A stretch of 64,000 nt of DNA from Echinarachnius parma (GCA_037951105.1 JBAMJV010001794.1:43040-107039); one strand, 5' to 3'; shown: positions 24,531-35,500, numbered from the stretch's first letter. Notes: generated from the sequence alone by a model not told the origin. Numbers and translations are program-made.

Positions 24531-24830
24531 GTGTTTCACAAAGATCCTAAGTTGAACTTAACTCTAACATGTCTAAGTTGGACTTAAACAGTATGGAAAG
24601 CCATTAGTTTCTTTGAAAAATTGTTGTAAAAGTCATTTTACAAAGGCATAAAATGTTGATTCAAATCATTAATATTTTCGATTATCAAGGAGCTTTCATG
24701 TTCTTGATGCAACATTTATGAAAAGTCAAAATTCGTGCTTTGTTGCTTTCGAACATATTGTATTCCAAGGCTATAAATGGCTTTCCATAATAGTTAAGTC
24801 CAACTTAGGTTATGATCTTTGTGAAACACC
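24531..24830. mobile_element. MITE family C, copy 1 (about 300 bp)
   Basis: The ends are GTGTTTCACAAAGATCCTAA at the left and its inverse (ATCTTTGTGAAACAC) at the right. Inside, AAGTTGAACTTAA is answered by TTAAGTCCAACTTAGG. The central block GGCATAAAATGTTGATTCAA recurs in the second copy at 42300-42590. Confidence 0.85.
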
Positions 24831-26065
24831 CCCCGTGTCATTCAATCATGAAGGTATTATCTGACATATTTTAAGAACATGGATGGGGAGCAAAAAAAGG
24901 GGGCGGAAATTAATATTGTTACAATGTCATGATACGTGGCATTGACGTTTATTAGGATGCATGGGGGCTGTATATAGCCCCCTTCCCTACATGAATTTAA
25001 AATGTGGTATTATTGATATCTATTTTTATCGAGTAACACATTTTTAGTTCAGGACAAGGGAACATTTCATTTGCTTTGGGCAAGTAAAATGTTTCAGTAT
25101 TCATTAAAAATGTTACTTGCCCGATCAAAATATACAGAGCTTGAAAATGGGGCTAATAATTTACCACCCAATACATCTATACAGAGAAAATAATGAAAGC
25201 CAATAATATAATATAGACCTATATATTACATGTATCACCTATTTCAAATTTACTGCTCGGCTATATACAGTACACTAAAAATATCATAAATCAACATATT
25301 GCAGGCATTTACATTATAATAAAGTCCACCGGGAAAACTAAGGGTGCATTGAACTTTTACTTCCTCTAAGTCAGATTCTGCCGGGTTATTTTAACAATTT
25401 CACTGCCAAGTTAAAACAAAACATAAATGACAACGTACATCATAAACAACGTAATACACAATGAAACACACTTATTTATAATCATATATGGCCTATCTAA
25501 CCTGCCTGTAATAATTATAGTGGCCACCAAAAGTGATCCCCTGCAATGCAGAGTAAACAATGTTAAAGAACCTGTACAATAGAGGACGCCTGTCTACATG
25601 CAGTGGCCACTTTTTCTTGTCTCCTAGCTTATTGCTTATTATGCGTTCAATATACACACAGGTTTGACTAAACATTGTAAATGAGCGCACAATGTGCACA
25701 AAATGATAAGTTCGCTATCTTTATTATGGACAATAAAGGTTGATCTTTACACGCATGCTTAGCTGAGAAAAAAATATACAGAATAGCACCGGGTCCCGGT
25801 TATAGTTTGTTTCCGTAAAACACTGACTTCCTTCCAGCAACCAGTGCAGTCATATTATAGGCATTAAATAATAGCTCACCAAACTTAGGTCACTTCTCAT
25901 ACACGCCCATTTCCTACATTCTGAAGGTGAACTTCACCGTTGGTGAGTATCAATACAGAGCCATTATACACGGCTCTGATTGTATTAAAAGAAAGTGCAC
26001 GATAACAACAAAAATAACAAAACAATACAATTTTTGTCTACAGTATAGGCCTTCTAATACATAGT
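24831..26065. other. Intergenic with transposon scraps
   Basis: Around 25075-25125 TTGGGCAAGTAA and TTACTTGCCCG form a small inverted pair. At 25540-25620 the words AAGAACCTGTACAATAGAGG, CCTGTCTACA and AGTGGCCACTTT parallel a pogo/Tigger-like scrap at 41050-41110. No gene is seen. Confidence 0.35.
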
Positions 26066-26070
26066 ACTCA

Positions 26071-26270
26071 TGATGATGATGATGATGATAATAAAAATGA
26101 TGATAATAATACTAATAATACTACTAATAATAGGCCTATATTAATAATGATAATATTAACGGTACTAATACTAATAATAATAACAAATAACAATAATTAT
26201 AACATTAATAATCATCATCATGAAAATTATAATGATAATAATAATACAAATAATAATGATAATAATTCGT
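26071..26270. repeat. Trinucleotide GAT/AAT microsatellite region
   Basis: A (GAT)n start grades into about 200 bp of imperfect AAT/GAT repeats on both sides of a short unique patch. Confidence 0.85.
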
Positions 26271-26537
26271 AATTGTCATTTTAAGTATTCTAAACCGAAC
26301 CCTCAACAAAAAATCATTCGTCACACAGGGAAAGTGTACGTGCAGAATCATGGGGGGAAAAAAACAACATAAAATAGAACAAAAATACAAAGAAATTGAA
26401 AAAACAAATTTTTGTATCAAAGACGTATTTCCTCACCTTCATTGTTATAAAACGGAAGATATAAAACTTAAAACTTGAAAGGCTTGTGATATTCAAAATG
26501 CGTATATAGTGTGATCAGAATCAGTGTTTGTGTGTGT

Positions 26538-26553
26538 GTAGGGGGGGGGGGGG
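26538..26553. repeat. Poly-G run after a TG repeat
   Basis: A short TG repeat leads into a run of about 14 G and then GCGAATTATTGGGCC. Confidence 0.6.
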
Positions 26554-26670
26554 CGAATTATTGGGCCGGGCACACGTTAAATGTACTTCTTTATTATTTA
26601 TGTCAATTTATTATGGGGTCACGTGCCCCCGTGCCCCGTAGCCCTCATCCTGTATTTAAAGCTACACCAA

Positions 26671-26842
26671 CAGAGGCCGCGGAACCGGGGGGGGGGGGGG
26701 GGGGGGGCTGCAGCCCCCCCCCCCCCCCCCCCCCCACTTTTTTGGCTTAAAACAAAGAAATACATAAGAATAACATAACATTTGTTATAACAATTAAAAT
26801 GTGGTCAGCCCCCTCACTTTCAAAACCTTTCCGCGGCCCCTG
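26671..26842. mobile_element. Small hAT-like element with CCGCGG termini and expanded G/C runs
   Basis: The left end CAGAGGCCGCGGAA and right end TTCCGCGGCCCCTG are inverted repeats starting CAG. The left terminus is followed by about 25 G, then CTGCAG and about 22 C. CAGNGGC termini are typical of hAT-type DNA elements, but no convincing target duplication was found here. The family name is tentative. Confidence 0.6.
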
Positions 26843-27139
26843 ACCTAGGCATTATTTGTAACTCTTTGTTATTATGTCTGTTATGACCGAGTGGGCCTGC
26901 ACGTGAGTTTCAATCTGACTCAATATAAATTGTTTCGTTGTTGTTAGCTGACAAATTATCACTTCTGACGAGCGAACTAATACGTTGTGCGTTTTCGCAA
27001 TCATTACACTTGATGGCTGAAAAATATATATAATTTCTTTTTTAAACATGAAATAAATATTTTGTGTACATTTTTATGAAGGATATAGCTTTCTAGCAAA
27101 TACCAGTCTGCAACTGCTGACAAAAATACGTGATTATAA

Positions 27140-27350
27140 TATAGGGATAGTTGAGTTTTGGTATAGAGGGCGCTACACAAAATAATTTTTGTTTAACTTC
27201 TTTTCCTTAGTCATTTGTAATTTGTTATACCTTTCGAGCATGGTGGAGTAATAGCTATTATTTGTAATGTAATGCCTGCAGGTTTTGGTTACAAAAATTC
27301 AGTTTGACCAAAACTGTACCCTCTTTACCAAAACTCAACTATCCCTTTAA
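27140..27350 (+). mobile_element. TTAA-type MITE, family A, internally deleted (about 210 bp)
   Basis: It starts AGGGATAGTTGAGTTTTGG, keeps GAGGGCGCTACACA, then jumps to the right-hand blocks TCGAGCATGGTGGAGT and GCAGGTTTTGGTTAC and ends CTCAACTATCCCTTTAA. It is an internal-deletion derivative of the 719-bp form. Confidence 0.85.
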
Positions 27351-27811
27351 TAATAAGTAAATGTTGTACATACTTTGACATCGTATTCATCGTTATTATC
27401 ATAATCATAATATTAGTGAGTCTAGGTATCAACTAATTAAACTGCTCATATAGACCATAAATATTTACAATTATTATCAATTGATATTGTTTATATGATT
27501 GATTAATAAAACAAGTGGAACTAAATATGTGTGGCAACAATTGCTTGTCTAGTAATTAATTTATCAAAAGAAATATAAGTAATAATATTCTCCGATGTAT
27601 AGCTTATCAATGAGATCGACTGATTAATGTTAAATCATTTATTTCTGATTATTATATCGATAAGTGTAGCAATAAACGTTTAGTTGTCATTCAAGACAAT
27701 TACAATGACTGAATTATACATTGACAATAATCATGTTAATGTCGAAATGATATCGACTTATAAAAAGGGAAAGGATAGAAATGTTGAACAATAATACAAA
27801 CGATATAATGT

Positions 27812-27935
27812 ACACACGGACAGGCACACATACGCACACACATGCACACACACACACACACACACGCACACATACACAAAAAACCACAAATGCATGCACT
27901 AACACACACACTCACACACGAATACATGCCCACAT
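27812..27935. repeat. CA-rich microsatellite
   Basis: Imperfect (CA)n with CACACACATACG-type interruptions. Long minus-strand frames here are compositional. Confidence 0.85.
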
Positions 27936-28035
27936 ACCCACCTGACAGAAAATAAAGTAGGGTATCAAAATAATCTTCATAGTAATACATCGCATGAACG
28001 TAATGTAGTGCAAGGGCACTCAAGCTACTCATTGC

Positions 28036-28550
28036 GTGACGTCACGAGGGTGTGGCGGAGGTTGGGTAAGCACCGTCGTGCTGCTACTGCTAGCTGGCGA
28101 TCACGCGTTGTTGCCATGACACTGCGTTCACATGTGTCCAATCTCTTGGAAGTTTAGGAAATGTTAAGGCAATCACGTGTCGTTATCATGTCATGGACTG
28201 CAATACTGCACTGCATCACTGCATCAACATCTGTCTCAACTTTCGGATGTTTCGTAAACTAGGAAATAGAAGCATCTAATAGTATCGGCTCTTATGGGAG
28301 GTAACATGAAATGAAGGCGATCGTAGCACACGATCACGCGTCGCTACCATGACTTGTCTTGTGTTTACACGTGTCCATGAACTAGGGGATCTACCGACCA
28401 TCGTGGCGCTACATTAGGGGTAACACTGGTATAATCGCCACGTATTGAGTTCACACCTGATTCAATTTTCGGAGATTTTTTAAACTTAGGAAAGGCAATC
28501 GTGTATCACGCGGTCACGCGCTATTGTCATGGCTTGTCTTACGTACAACA
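28036..28550. repeat. Degenerate tandem array with ATCACGCG units
   Basis: A word set of roughly GATCACGCG, TTGYCATGRC, TTGTCTT or TGCGTTCAC, TTTCGGA and TAAACTAGGAAA recurs at about 28096, 28165, 28338 and 28518 with drifting spacing (70-180 bp). A perfect TGACGTCA lies at about 28037-28044 just before the array. There is no coding signal. Confidence 0.5.
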
Positions 28551-28559
28551 TTCCGTCTA

Positions 28560-28860
28560 GGACCTAAAGGCAACTTATTTTTAGGAGAGATATATGCGAA
28601 TAATTATAGCTGAACTCAGTCTGGAGAATCAAACCATCTTGAGTTCAGTCCATGCTTATCATATTTGTTGCATTGTCTTGATTTCAGTGCACTTACTGCA
28701 TACAACTTGACGTAGCTTTCGTCATTTTTAATCATGTTTAGTGTTATGCCAATTAATATCAAATGATTTTGTTTTTAAATATTTGTATGTCATGTATAAT
28801 TTTGTAACCTTTTGTTGGAAATTAAAAAAATAAACTTGAAACTTGAAACTCAACACTTTT
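28560..28860 (+). other. Possible LINE 3' tail or untranslated region
   Basis: The segment ends in AATAAACTTGAAACTTGAAACT, a tandem tail of the kind seen at the 3' ends of some non-LTR elements, and also contains an AATAAA signal. Nothing upstream is recognisable as coding. Confidence 0.25.
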
Positions 28861-29104
28861 GGTTTAATATTGTTCATCAGTTTGAAAATGGGGAAAAAAA
28901 AGAAAATTCATTTATAATTATGAAATATAATTTATGTCTGTATAGAAACTCACTGCCCAGAATAACCCCGCGGTTATCGGCTCGCGTGTGAACAGCTGCA
29001 TTCGTATTTACCGCAAACCATATGTAGTCATATCACGAACATTGGCATGTTTAGGGATCAGCAAGGAGGACGGACAGAGAGAGGGTTAAGGATTCCCATG
29101 TGTA

Positions 29105-29530
29105 CTGGCGTAGCGTGCATGGTTGGGCTGATTTGTGGGAGGGGGGGGGGGGGGGGGGCACATCATAATTGTGTATTTCTTTATTTTGTAAAACAAATAC
29201 TTTACCCTTACGTTTTTATTGTTTTGGGGTTCGAATGGTTGGGGGTGTACCCCCCCCCCCCCCCCCCTCCCCGGCGTGCCCCACCCCCGGCGCTACGTCA
29301 TTGCCGATGGGTTTTTATGGTCGTAATATGGTCAACAACCACTGTTCTATACCTCTCATTACGTAATTCTTTATTTGTACAACACATATTATACCCTTAT
29401 TGTTTTGGGAGGTCAATTTGTCGGGAGTGCCCCCCCCCCCCCCCCCCAGGAGCTACGCCACTCACCGTGGGTTTTTATGGTCGTTTGGTCCACACCCACT
29501 GAGCTATTACCTCTCATTATCTGGGTCTAT
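29105..29530. repeat. Tandemly duplicated G/C-run element segment
   Basis: Two units of roughly 180 bp share TTCTTTATTT, ATACCCTTA, TTGTTTTGGG, a poly-C run (near 29250 and 29430), GCTACGYCA, GGGTTTTTATGGTCG and CTCTCATTA. ACTGGCGTAGCG near 29105 and GAGCTACGCCACT near 29453 resemble outward-facing ends of a G-run transposon family. Confidence 0.55.
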
Positions 29531-30790
29531 AAACGATTGATACCTGAAAGCCTCAAATCCAAACTTGACCCAAACCATAACCATGAATCAACCTAATACT
29601 CTAACCATAATTAAAATCTCTTATTATATAATACTCAGCCTATGAATTCCGGATCCTATATAATAGTAACAGAAAAAAATGGGAGTAAAACAAATGGATA
29701 TACATACATGCACACCATACCAGGTTAAAAATGTAAATTCCCAAAGAGGGATTCATTAGTAAATAAGGGGGGGGGGGGCAGGTGCCACTCCCGGTCCCCA
29801 CACTTGTGCCGCCCCCCACCCACCCTCCGGATACGCCATCACGGACATGACGGAGGCACGAATGATGCATGGGCAAAGCAGGAGGTTCTAAATGTATAGG
29901 TCATACGTCATCAATATCGTCATCATGGGTCTTTAATGCATGATTTAGTTGCCATGGGGGACCGAAAATTAGTTGTAATTCCTCCCGTCCCGCCATCTGA
30001 GAAAAGACGATAAATTGATTATCCCATGCACTTGAATGACGCGGTGAACTTCGAATGATTTGCCTTTTATCAGTTTACGTGGTGAATGCACAATGTCATC
30101 AGTAAAAATTCTAATATAAAAATACATCAACATGTTTTCTCTTTTTCCAATGATTTAGAAATTGAACAGGTTTTGGTTATTGAGTTATCTCTCAGAGCCA
30201 ACCGACTGAGTTACATATTGTATTGATATTTCTCCTTCTTCCGTATTATATAGTGACCACAATCAACTTGTTGATTATTATGTCACTTTAATTTGACTGA
30301 TATGTGCAGGATGTGATGTACTAGTCAACCGAGTTTATAACAACCTATACTCTTTTGAGCAGTAGATATGGTTATTTTTCGTGCATGAGATGTGACTATC
30401 ACATACACGGGACCTCCATTGTCGTCCTCCGAGGGACGGTTATCACAGGAGAAGAAACCCCACTGACGATGCTATACTGTGGTTAAACAAAAATGATGAC
30501 TAAAAGATTAATTATATCATTGTCATTTTAAAAGTAAATAGAATATCCAATGGTTTACCAGTTGGATTTTGTATCGCCGCTCATTATTAATGAACAATAT
30601 AATATATTTGTAAAATTTCAGATCAAATTTAGACCGAAACATATCATGAACAATTGGACATACTATGAAACGTCGATAAACGAATATCGTATCGAAAAAG
30701 AACTAAACATGTAAATCATGTATATTTGTTCATGAATCGTTAATTTTATTTCGTGGGACTTACAGAAAGAATTAGTGCATACAATCATCC
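29531..30790. other. Intergenic, one G run, nothing else recognised
   Basis: A run of about 12 G occurs near 29767, in a GGCAGGTGCCACTCC context followed by CCCCCCACCCACCC. The remainder shows no exon or repeat family that I can support. Confidence 0.4.
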
Positions 30791-30798
30791 ATAATCAT

Positions 30799-30975
30799 TA
30801 TATTCATCATTTTCATCGTCACCATCATCATCGTCATCATCGTTATCATCATCGTCATCATCATCATCGTCATCATCCGTATCGTCATCATCATCGTCAT
30901 CATCATCATCACCATCCTCATCGTCATCATCATCTTCATCATCGTCATCATCGTCATCATCATCATCATTATCAT
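30799..30975. repeat. ATC/GTC trinucleotide repeat, about 180 bp
   Basis: Imperfect (CATCAT/CGTCAT)n; the His- or Met-rich frames on either strand are products of the repeat. Confidence 0.9.
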
Positions 30976-31082
30976 CGTTTAATTATGTATTATTATTGGT
31001 TGTAATATTTGGTGTTGTTGATGTTTTATTGGGGAATTTGTAATTGATATTGTAATTGTGATTATCATGATCAATAATCATC

Positions 31083-31435
31083 CCTGTAACATTGTCCAAA
31101 TCCTCAAAATTTACTTAGAACTCTAGTGGTTCTCTCATACCTTGTTATATTCATATTAACAATAAAAGCATGAGGTTTCGGTTTTTCATTAATCGTTCAA
31201 AAGATATTTACGATTTAAGTGTTCAGATATCAAATTGTCTACGGGATAATTTAAGCCGTGTACAAAGAAAGTGCAATAAGTTAGTGAATATCCCTTTGCA
31301 TTTTTGCTCATATCTCAGCCAAAAAACCATCCAATTAACGTAACATTTTCACACATTACTTTGTGGACATATCAGATCACACCAATAGTACACATTTTAT
31401 TAATCACTCATCACAAAGTTACGAGATCCCTTTAA
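31083..31435 (+). mobile_element. TTAA-type MITE, family B, 5' end lost
   Basis: It starts at GTAACATTGTCCAAATCCTC without the leading TTAAAGGGA, keeps the inner family blocks and ends GTTACGAGATCCCTTTAA. Confidence 0.8.
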
Positions 31436-32466
31436 CGGTCTCATTGTGAAAATCACTTGAAAGACAACTGAATGATAAACAATAGCGTAACCAGAAATTG
31501 ACAAATAGGGGCAGTGATGGATGCCATCCGGGGGTGGGGTGGATGGGATGGGGTCGTATATATGCGTAACCTTGGATATATACCAAAGGCATCATCCTGT
31601 TTAGTATAATTATAATTGTATGGTATTTCTGATATTAACTTGTGGTTGTTATTTTGGTCTCCAACGGGTGCGAGGGGCGGGAGGCTGGGGCACGCCTCAC
31701 CCTACCCCACACCCCCATACTGGCTATACTTAACTTGTGCAAACAGCCAGTGCAACAAATGTGTTTTATGATAAAGGTCGATATCTCATTGGGTTTCCGT
31801 TACGAGAGGTAAACTGATTATAAACTTGGTGGAATCGGAATGTTCGCATTTTTATTGAATTCGATGTTTGAGTGGTTCATTTGATATTGATTTGAGCTAG
31901 CATCAGTCAACAACAATCAAACGATCTAAATAATGTATTGTATTCGATGATGCTTTACTATACACATGGCAATCACATGACCAAGTTGGGACATCTTTAT
32001 GGATAGAATGATAACACTAAAAAATGAATTATAGGCATAATTTTAACTATTTATTTACTTCAAATCGATGAAACCTTCTTCCATATTTGATGGAAACATT
32101 GACCTTTTAAGGAATATAATTATTAGTGAAGCTCACATAACAAATTTGTGTTTTAATTCATAACTAAATTTGAGCTACAACACATTTTCCAATTAAGGCA
32201 TATGATTGTAATACTTTAAAATTGCCCAAAACCACACGAATTTAACATTTATCTATTTAGATTTATAATTATTGTTCCTTATTTTTCTTAATATTATATT
32301 ATCTATGATTATGATAGCCTCTTTCATGAAAGCACGTTTATAGTATCATACTTTCGGCGTTAAATTTTTATAAACATCAATTACCAACTTTATTAATTAA
32401 TAATTTTGATTAATAAAATATTTATCGTTATAAGTTATATTTCATCAGATACCATGCCATCATACC
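31436..32466. other. Intergenic; possible transposon end near 31485
   Basis: AATAGCGTAACCAG followed by GGGGCAGTG and a GGGTGGGG stretch resembles a degraded left end of the GGCGTAGCCAG family. The rest is AT-rich and empty. Confidence 0.35.
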
Positions 32467-32871
32467 TTAAAGGGACTTAGTAACATTGTCCAAATCCTCA
32501 AAATAAAATATTGTAATTCTAGCGGTTCCTTTATACCTTGTTGTATTCATATTAACAATAAAATCATGGGACAGCTTTCGGTTTTTCAAATTTCCCTTTC
32601 ATTACAAAGATATGTATGATTGAAGTATTTAGATAAGAAAATCTCCGGGCGAGATTTTCATCCCTGTACAAAGTGAATGCAGTGAGTTGGTGAATATCAC
32701 CCAATATCACTTTGCATTTTCGCTCATTACTTGGCCATACATTGTCCATTTGACCTGAAATTTTCACACAATACCCTGAGGACATATGAGATAACAACAG
32801 TATACATTGCATCAACCATTCATCAGTTTTTGCACATCTCAACAAAGTTACACAAAGTTACTAGATCCCTA
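32467..32871 (+). mobile_element. TTAA-type MITE, family B, nearly full length
   Basis: It opens TTAAAGGGACTTAGTAAC and ends GTTACTAGATCCCT, where homology stops and a family A fragment begins. A short local duplication (CAAAGTTACACAAAGTTAC) sits at the right end, and CAATATCAC is duplicated internally. Confidence 0.8.
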
Positions 32872-33127
32872 CTTTGAAAAAATCTGAAAAGGTTTTTAAA
32901 AAGTTGTTGATGATATCTCTATTGAATCATTATTTTAACAAAACATTAAATGCACAATTTTGTATGAAAATAGCTAAAACCAATTATTTTTAGAGAGCGC
33001 TTTCTAGAGTTGTAACGGCTCTTTTTTTAATGATATCAGGGGTCTTACTTAGTCGTTTGTATCATCTTTTCAAGCATGGTGAAGTTATAACTATTATTTT
33101 GTACCGTAATGGTGCACGGTTTTGGTG
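32872..33127 (+). mobile_element. TTAA-type MITE, family A, internal fragment
   Basis: It contains the family A blocks TTTTAACAAAACATTAAATG, GAGAGCGCTTTCTAGAG, TAACGGCTCTTTTTT, CATGGTGAAGTTATAAC and GGTGCACGGTTTTGGT, without either terminus. It abuts the broken end of a family B copy. Confidence 0.75.
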
Positions 33128-33275
33128 AGGCACCAAGGAGGGAAAAGAGGGAGAACTTGGCCCCAATAATGAAGACAACATGAGGAGGAAATCAAGTGAG
33201 CCCGACACCCCCCCCCCCCTCTCATCTGCCTCAACCACGCTACCTAACTGACGTCAACAAAATAAGAACGGTATA

Positions 33276-33503
33276 CAGTGGCGGATCTACGGGGGGGGGG
33301 GGGGGGGTTAGGGGGTTTAACCCCCCCCCCCCCCCCCCTTGGGCTGCCAAGTGAAAATGTGGTGTGCATAGAAAAAGGCCATCATGTGTCCAGACCATCG
33401 ATATCGATGATCCAGACCCACACAGTATCCGCATCGTCATTGGGTCAACCCCCCCCCCCCCCCCCCCGGCCCCTCCCTTAGCAAAAAGCTACATCCGCCC
33501 CTG
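33276..33503. mobile_element. 228-bp CAG...CTG element with G/C runs and 5-bp target duplication
   Basis: The left end CAGTGGCGGATCTACGG and right end CCGCCCCTG (inverse CAGGGGCGGATGTAGCT) are inverted repeats. GTATA occurs immediately outside each end (33271-33275 and 33504-33508). Inside are two G runs, two C runs and GGTTAGGGGGTTTAACC. CAG-starting termini with a 5-bp duplication fit hAT-like subfamilies; the name is tentative. This is the cleanest copy of the G-run elements in the window. Confidence 0.75.
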
Positions 33504-33654
33504 GTATATAGGTAAAAAATATATATCCGTAAAATTAATACAGAATCGTTAGTAGTCTTGTTTGCAGTCAGATTTGGGATTGACGTCAAAAAATACAGAA
33601 CGACCTACAATAACCCCCACCCACACACACTTTTCTAATTCTACACCATGTCAA

Positions 33655-33851
33655 ACCCAGCGCGCCGGCGACTGCCGACGGCTGGATCTCGGCGTGCGTC
33701 GCGGCGCGGCCGGCGGCGGCCGCGCGCTATAGACTAGTCGGTAGTGCATGCAGTGCAGGTTGATTCCAATTCCATCGCCATCTCCATCGGGATCATAAAC
33801 AAATTGACAGATTTTAACAGAGAGACACGCAACAGTTTAAGACCACGCCTT
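33655..33851 (+). promoter_or_regulatory. Short GC island and possible non-coding first exon of CFAP298
   Basis: From about 33658 to 33735 the sequence is almost pure GC with dense CpG, in an otherwise AT-rich region. Downstream, GCCTT is followed by a consensus donor GTAAGT at 33852. A matching acceptor (TTTTAATCCAG, ending near 35552) lies 59 bp before the CFAP298 ATG. I infer a promoter and a 5'UTR exon here. The island could instead be a fragment of ribosomal DNA or another GC-rich repeat. Confidence 0.4.
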
Positions 33852-34210
33852 GTAAGTAACACTAAGAGTCGACCTGGTTCAATATAATGATACATAAAGT
33901 GATAAACTATCTTATTTTGTGTTATATTTTACGAAATTAAACAAAAATTACGATAAGCCAGAACAAATCCAACACAGTTATGAAGGCGTGGGACTGTTAA
34001 TAATATTTTTATACAATTCGTACTTTCAAGTTTCATTCAATAGACAAGGAATAACCTCATAGATATCTTGACTAACTAATTATTGTGTATTATGGGAACA
34101 TATTTATGTAGATCACTGGTTGTATTTCAGGTTATAAGCTCAGTCTTATGCACTCGAGCAAATTAAACCACTTTCTTGGCACTGCCACTCATTGGCATGC
34201 ATGCCATTGT

Positions 34211-34224
34211 GTAACCATGGAAAC
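34211..34224. promoter_or_regulatory. RFX X-box-like site upstream of CFAP298
   Basis: GTAACCATGGAAAC matches the RFX X-box dyad (GTNRCC, short spacer, RGYAAC) with one mismatch in the right half-site. RFX factors drive motile-cilium genes in animals, so an X-box within 1.4 kb of the CFAP298 start is apt. Position and spacing are consistent with, but do not prove, use. Confidence 0.5.
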
Positions 34225-34410
34225 AAGATAATTAAATCAACAATAAATGTGTATTTGAGCACTTTTCTTCAATTACTTTGGTAAAGAAGATAGCCATGAT
34301 TTTAAGTGGCCTTTAATTTGTACAAAGTTCTGCTTCTCAATTAACTCCTCATTTTTATTACTATAATAATAAGGCCTTCTTGGCTTTGGATATGAGCATT
34401 TGGGACTTAC

Positions 34411-34555
34411 ATGACGAAGGATAATAAATGGCCTTTGACTTTGAGCAAAATTTTCATACCATTCCTGAAGAAAATAAGCATCCTGTACTCTGTAGCGTTT
34501 TACAAGCGTTTTGCTCCGCACCTGTGGCAGCTCGCATGTCAATGCAATGGCATTC
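34411..34555 (-). other. Candidate internal exon of an unknown gene
   Basis: On the minus strand TTTTGCATAG precedes a 145-bp open stretch that ends exactly at a consensus donor, CGTCAT then GTAAGT. The frame (phase 1 entry, phase 0 exit) codes 48 residues including LPQVRSKTLVKRYRVQDAY, LQEWYENF and PFIILRH, which look like ordinary globular protein rather than repeat-derived peptide. I do not recognise the family. It would lie inside the inferred 5' intron of CFAP298 on the opposite strand. No partner exons were found. Confidence 0.3.
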
Positions 34556-34568
34556 CTATGCAAAACAG

Positions 34569-34840
34569 GAATAATAATAATATGACAAATTTATATAGCA
34601 CTTAATGCAAACAAGCCTCTAAGCGCTTTAGAAAAGGAAATTAGAGTATACGAAGTAAAGAAATAGAGAGTGGTTGAGCTATGACTGATAATGTTGTTTG
34701 AAGAGATGATTTTTTAGATTATCTTTGAATGAGTCGATTGAGGGAGAGTTCTTGACCCAGTTAGGCAGCCGCAGAGCGTTCCATAAATATGGTCCATTAA
34801 AAGAGAATGTCCATTCACCATAAGATCAATCATGTTCAGT
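34569..34840 (-). repeat. Dispersed repeat with SINE/LINE-type end, inverted
   Basis: On the plus strand it starts with AAT repeats, then TTTATATAGCACTTAATG and CTAAGCGCTTTAGAAAAGG, the reverse of an AGCGC...TATAAAT tail. Further in, CTTGACCCAGTTAGGCAGCC and CAGAGCGTTCCATAAATATG follow. A related start occurs at 52145-52215. Confidence 0.5.
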
Positions 34841-35099
34841 AATACAACAAAACATTTCATGTCGGGAAGCAGCTTTTGGGGAGGAAGGGTTTTAAGAATG
34901 TTGATTTAACAAAAAAAAAAGCAAATTTTTGAAGAAATTTTACAATGTTCAGCCATTTAAAAAAAGAGTTTATGAAGGATGCAGCTTCTTTTTATAAGTT
35001 TCACTTTTATTTGATGCATCTAATGTCTGTTTTTTTGTGGTGTTCTGTATTAAATAGGGCACAGTATATAATCAAATAATCATGGGCCCCGTTGCAGAA

Positions 35100-35217
35100 T
35101 GAGGAATTAATTGTAAAGTTGCAATTGATTGCTCAGTGGACATATCAGATAAATAAACCTACAACAACCATTCATCAGTTTTTGCACATGTCAATGAAGT
35201 TACTAGATCCCTTTAAT
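35100..35217 (+). mobile_element. TTAA-type MITE, family B, 3' fragment
   Basis: The blocks GTGGACATATCAGATAA, CAACCATTCATCAGTTTTTG and GTTACTAGATCCCTTTAAT match the right third of family B. It joins upstream sequence beginning GGGCCCCGTTGCAGAATG, a phrase typical of another DNA element end. Confidence 0.75.
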
Positions 35218-35235
35218 ATATTTGTATGTAGAGCC

Positions 35236-35500
35236 TCTAGAGACATTTTCTCTCTTATAAATATCAGTGATCAAGGATACATCATCATGAAAATGGTGAA
35301 GCTAAATATAAAGCAAGATGATGGGAGTCCTAACCCTAACCCTAACCCACAACATCACAATTCAAATATATGTATTTGTACATTTTTCTCTCTTATTTTA
35401 TGGATGATCTTTATGATTTTTTGTTGACAAGATGACATTCACAAGATAGTAAAGCTACATGTCAAATAAGGTGACAAGAAACAGTTCTTGTTGAATTGAT
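35236..35500 (+). pseudogene. Two decayed upstream copies of CFAP298 exon 1
   Basis: Copy a (35236-35330) aligns with the true exon-1 region through GACATTTTCTC, ATCAAGGATACATCATC and AAAATGGTGAAGCTAAATAT (ATG at 35293), then stops at a telomere-like repeat. Copy b (about 35370-35500) aligns through ACATTCACAAGATAGTAAAG, CTACATGTCAAATAAGGTGA and CAGTTCTTG; the ATG is ATA and an in-frame TAA follows. The true ATG is at 35611, so the copies sit at periods of about 153 and 165 bp. Confidence 0.8.
35329..35348. repeat. Short interstitial telomere-type repeat
   Basis: Just over three copies of CCCTAA lie exactly where homology of exon-1 relic a to the true exon ends. This is the canonical metazoan telomere hexamer, perhaps patched into a break. 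Confidence 0.7.

Noticed and set aside
30772..31005. His-rich or Met-rich proteins
   Set aside because: They are products of an ATC/GTC trinucleotide repeat.
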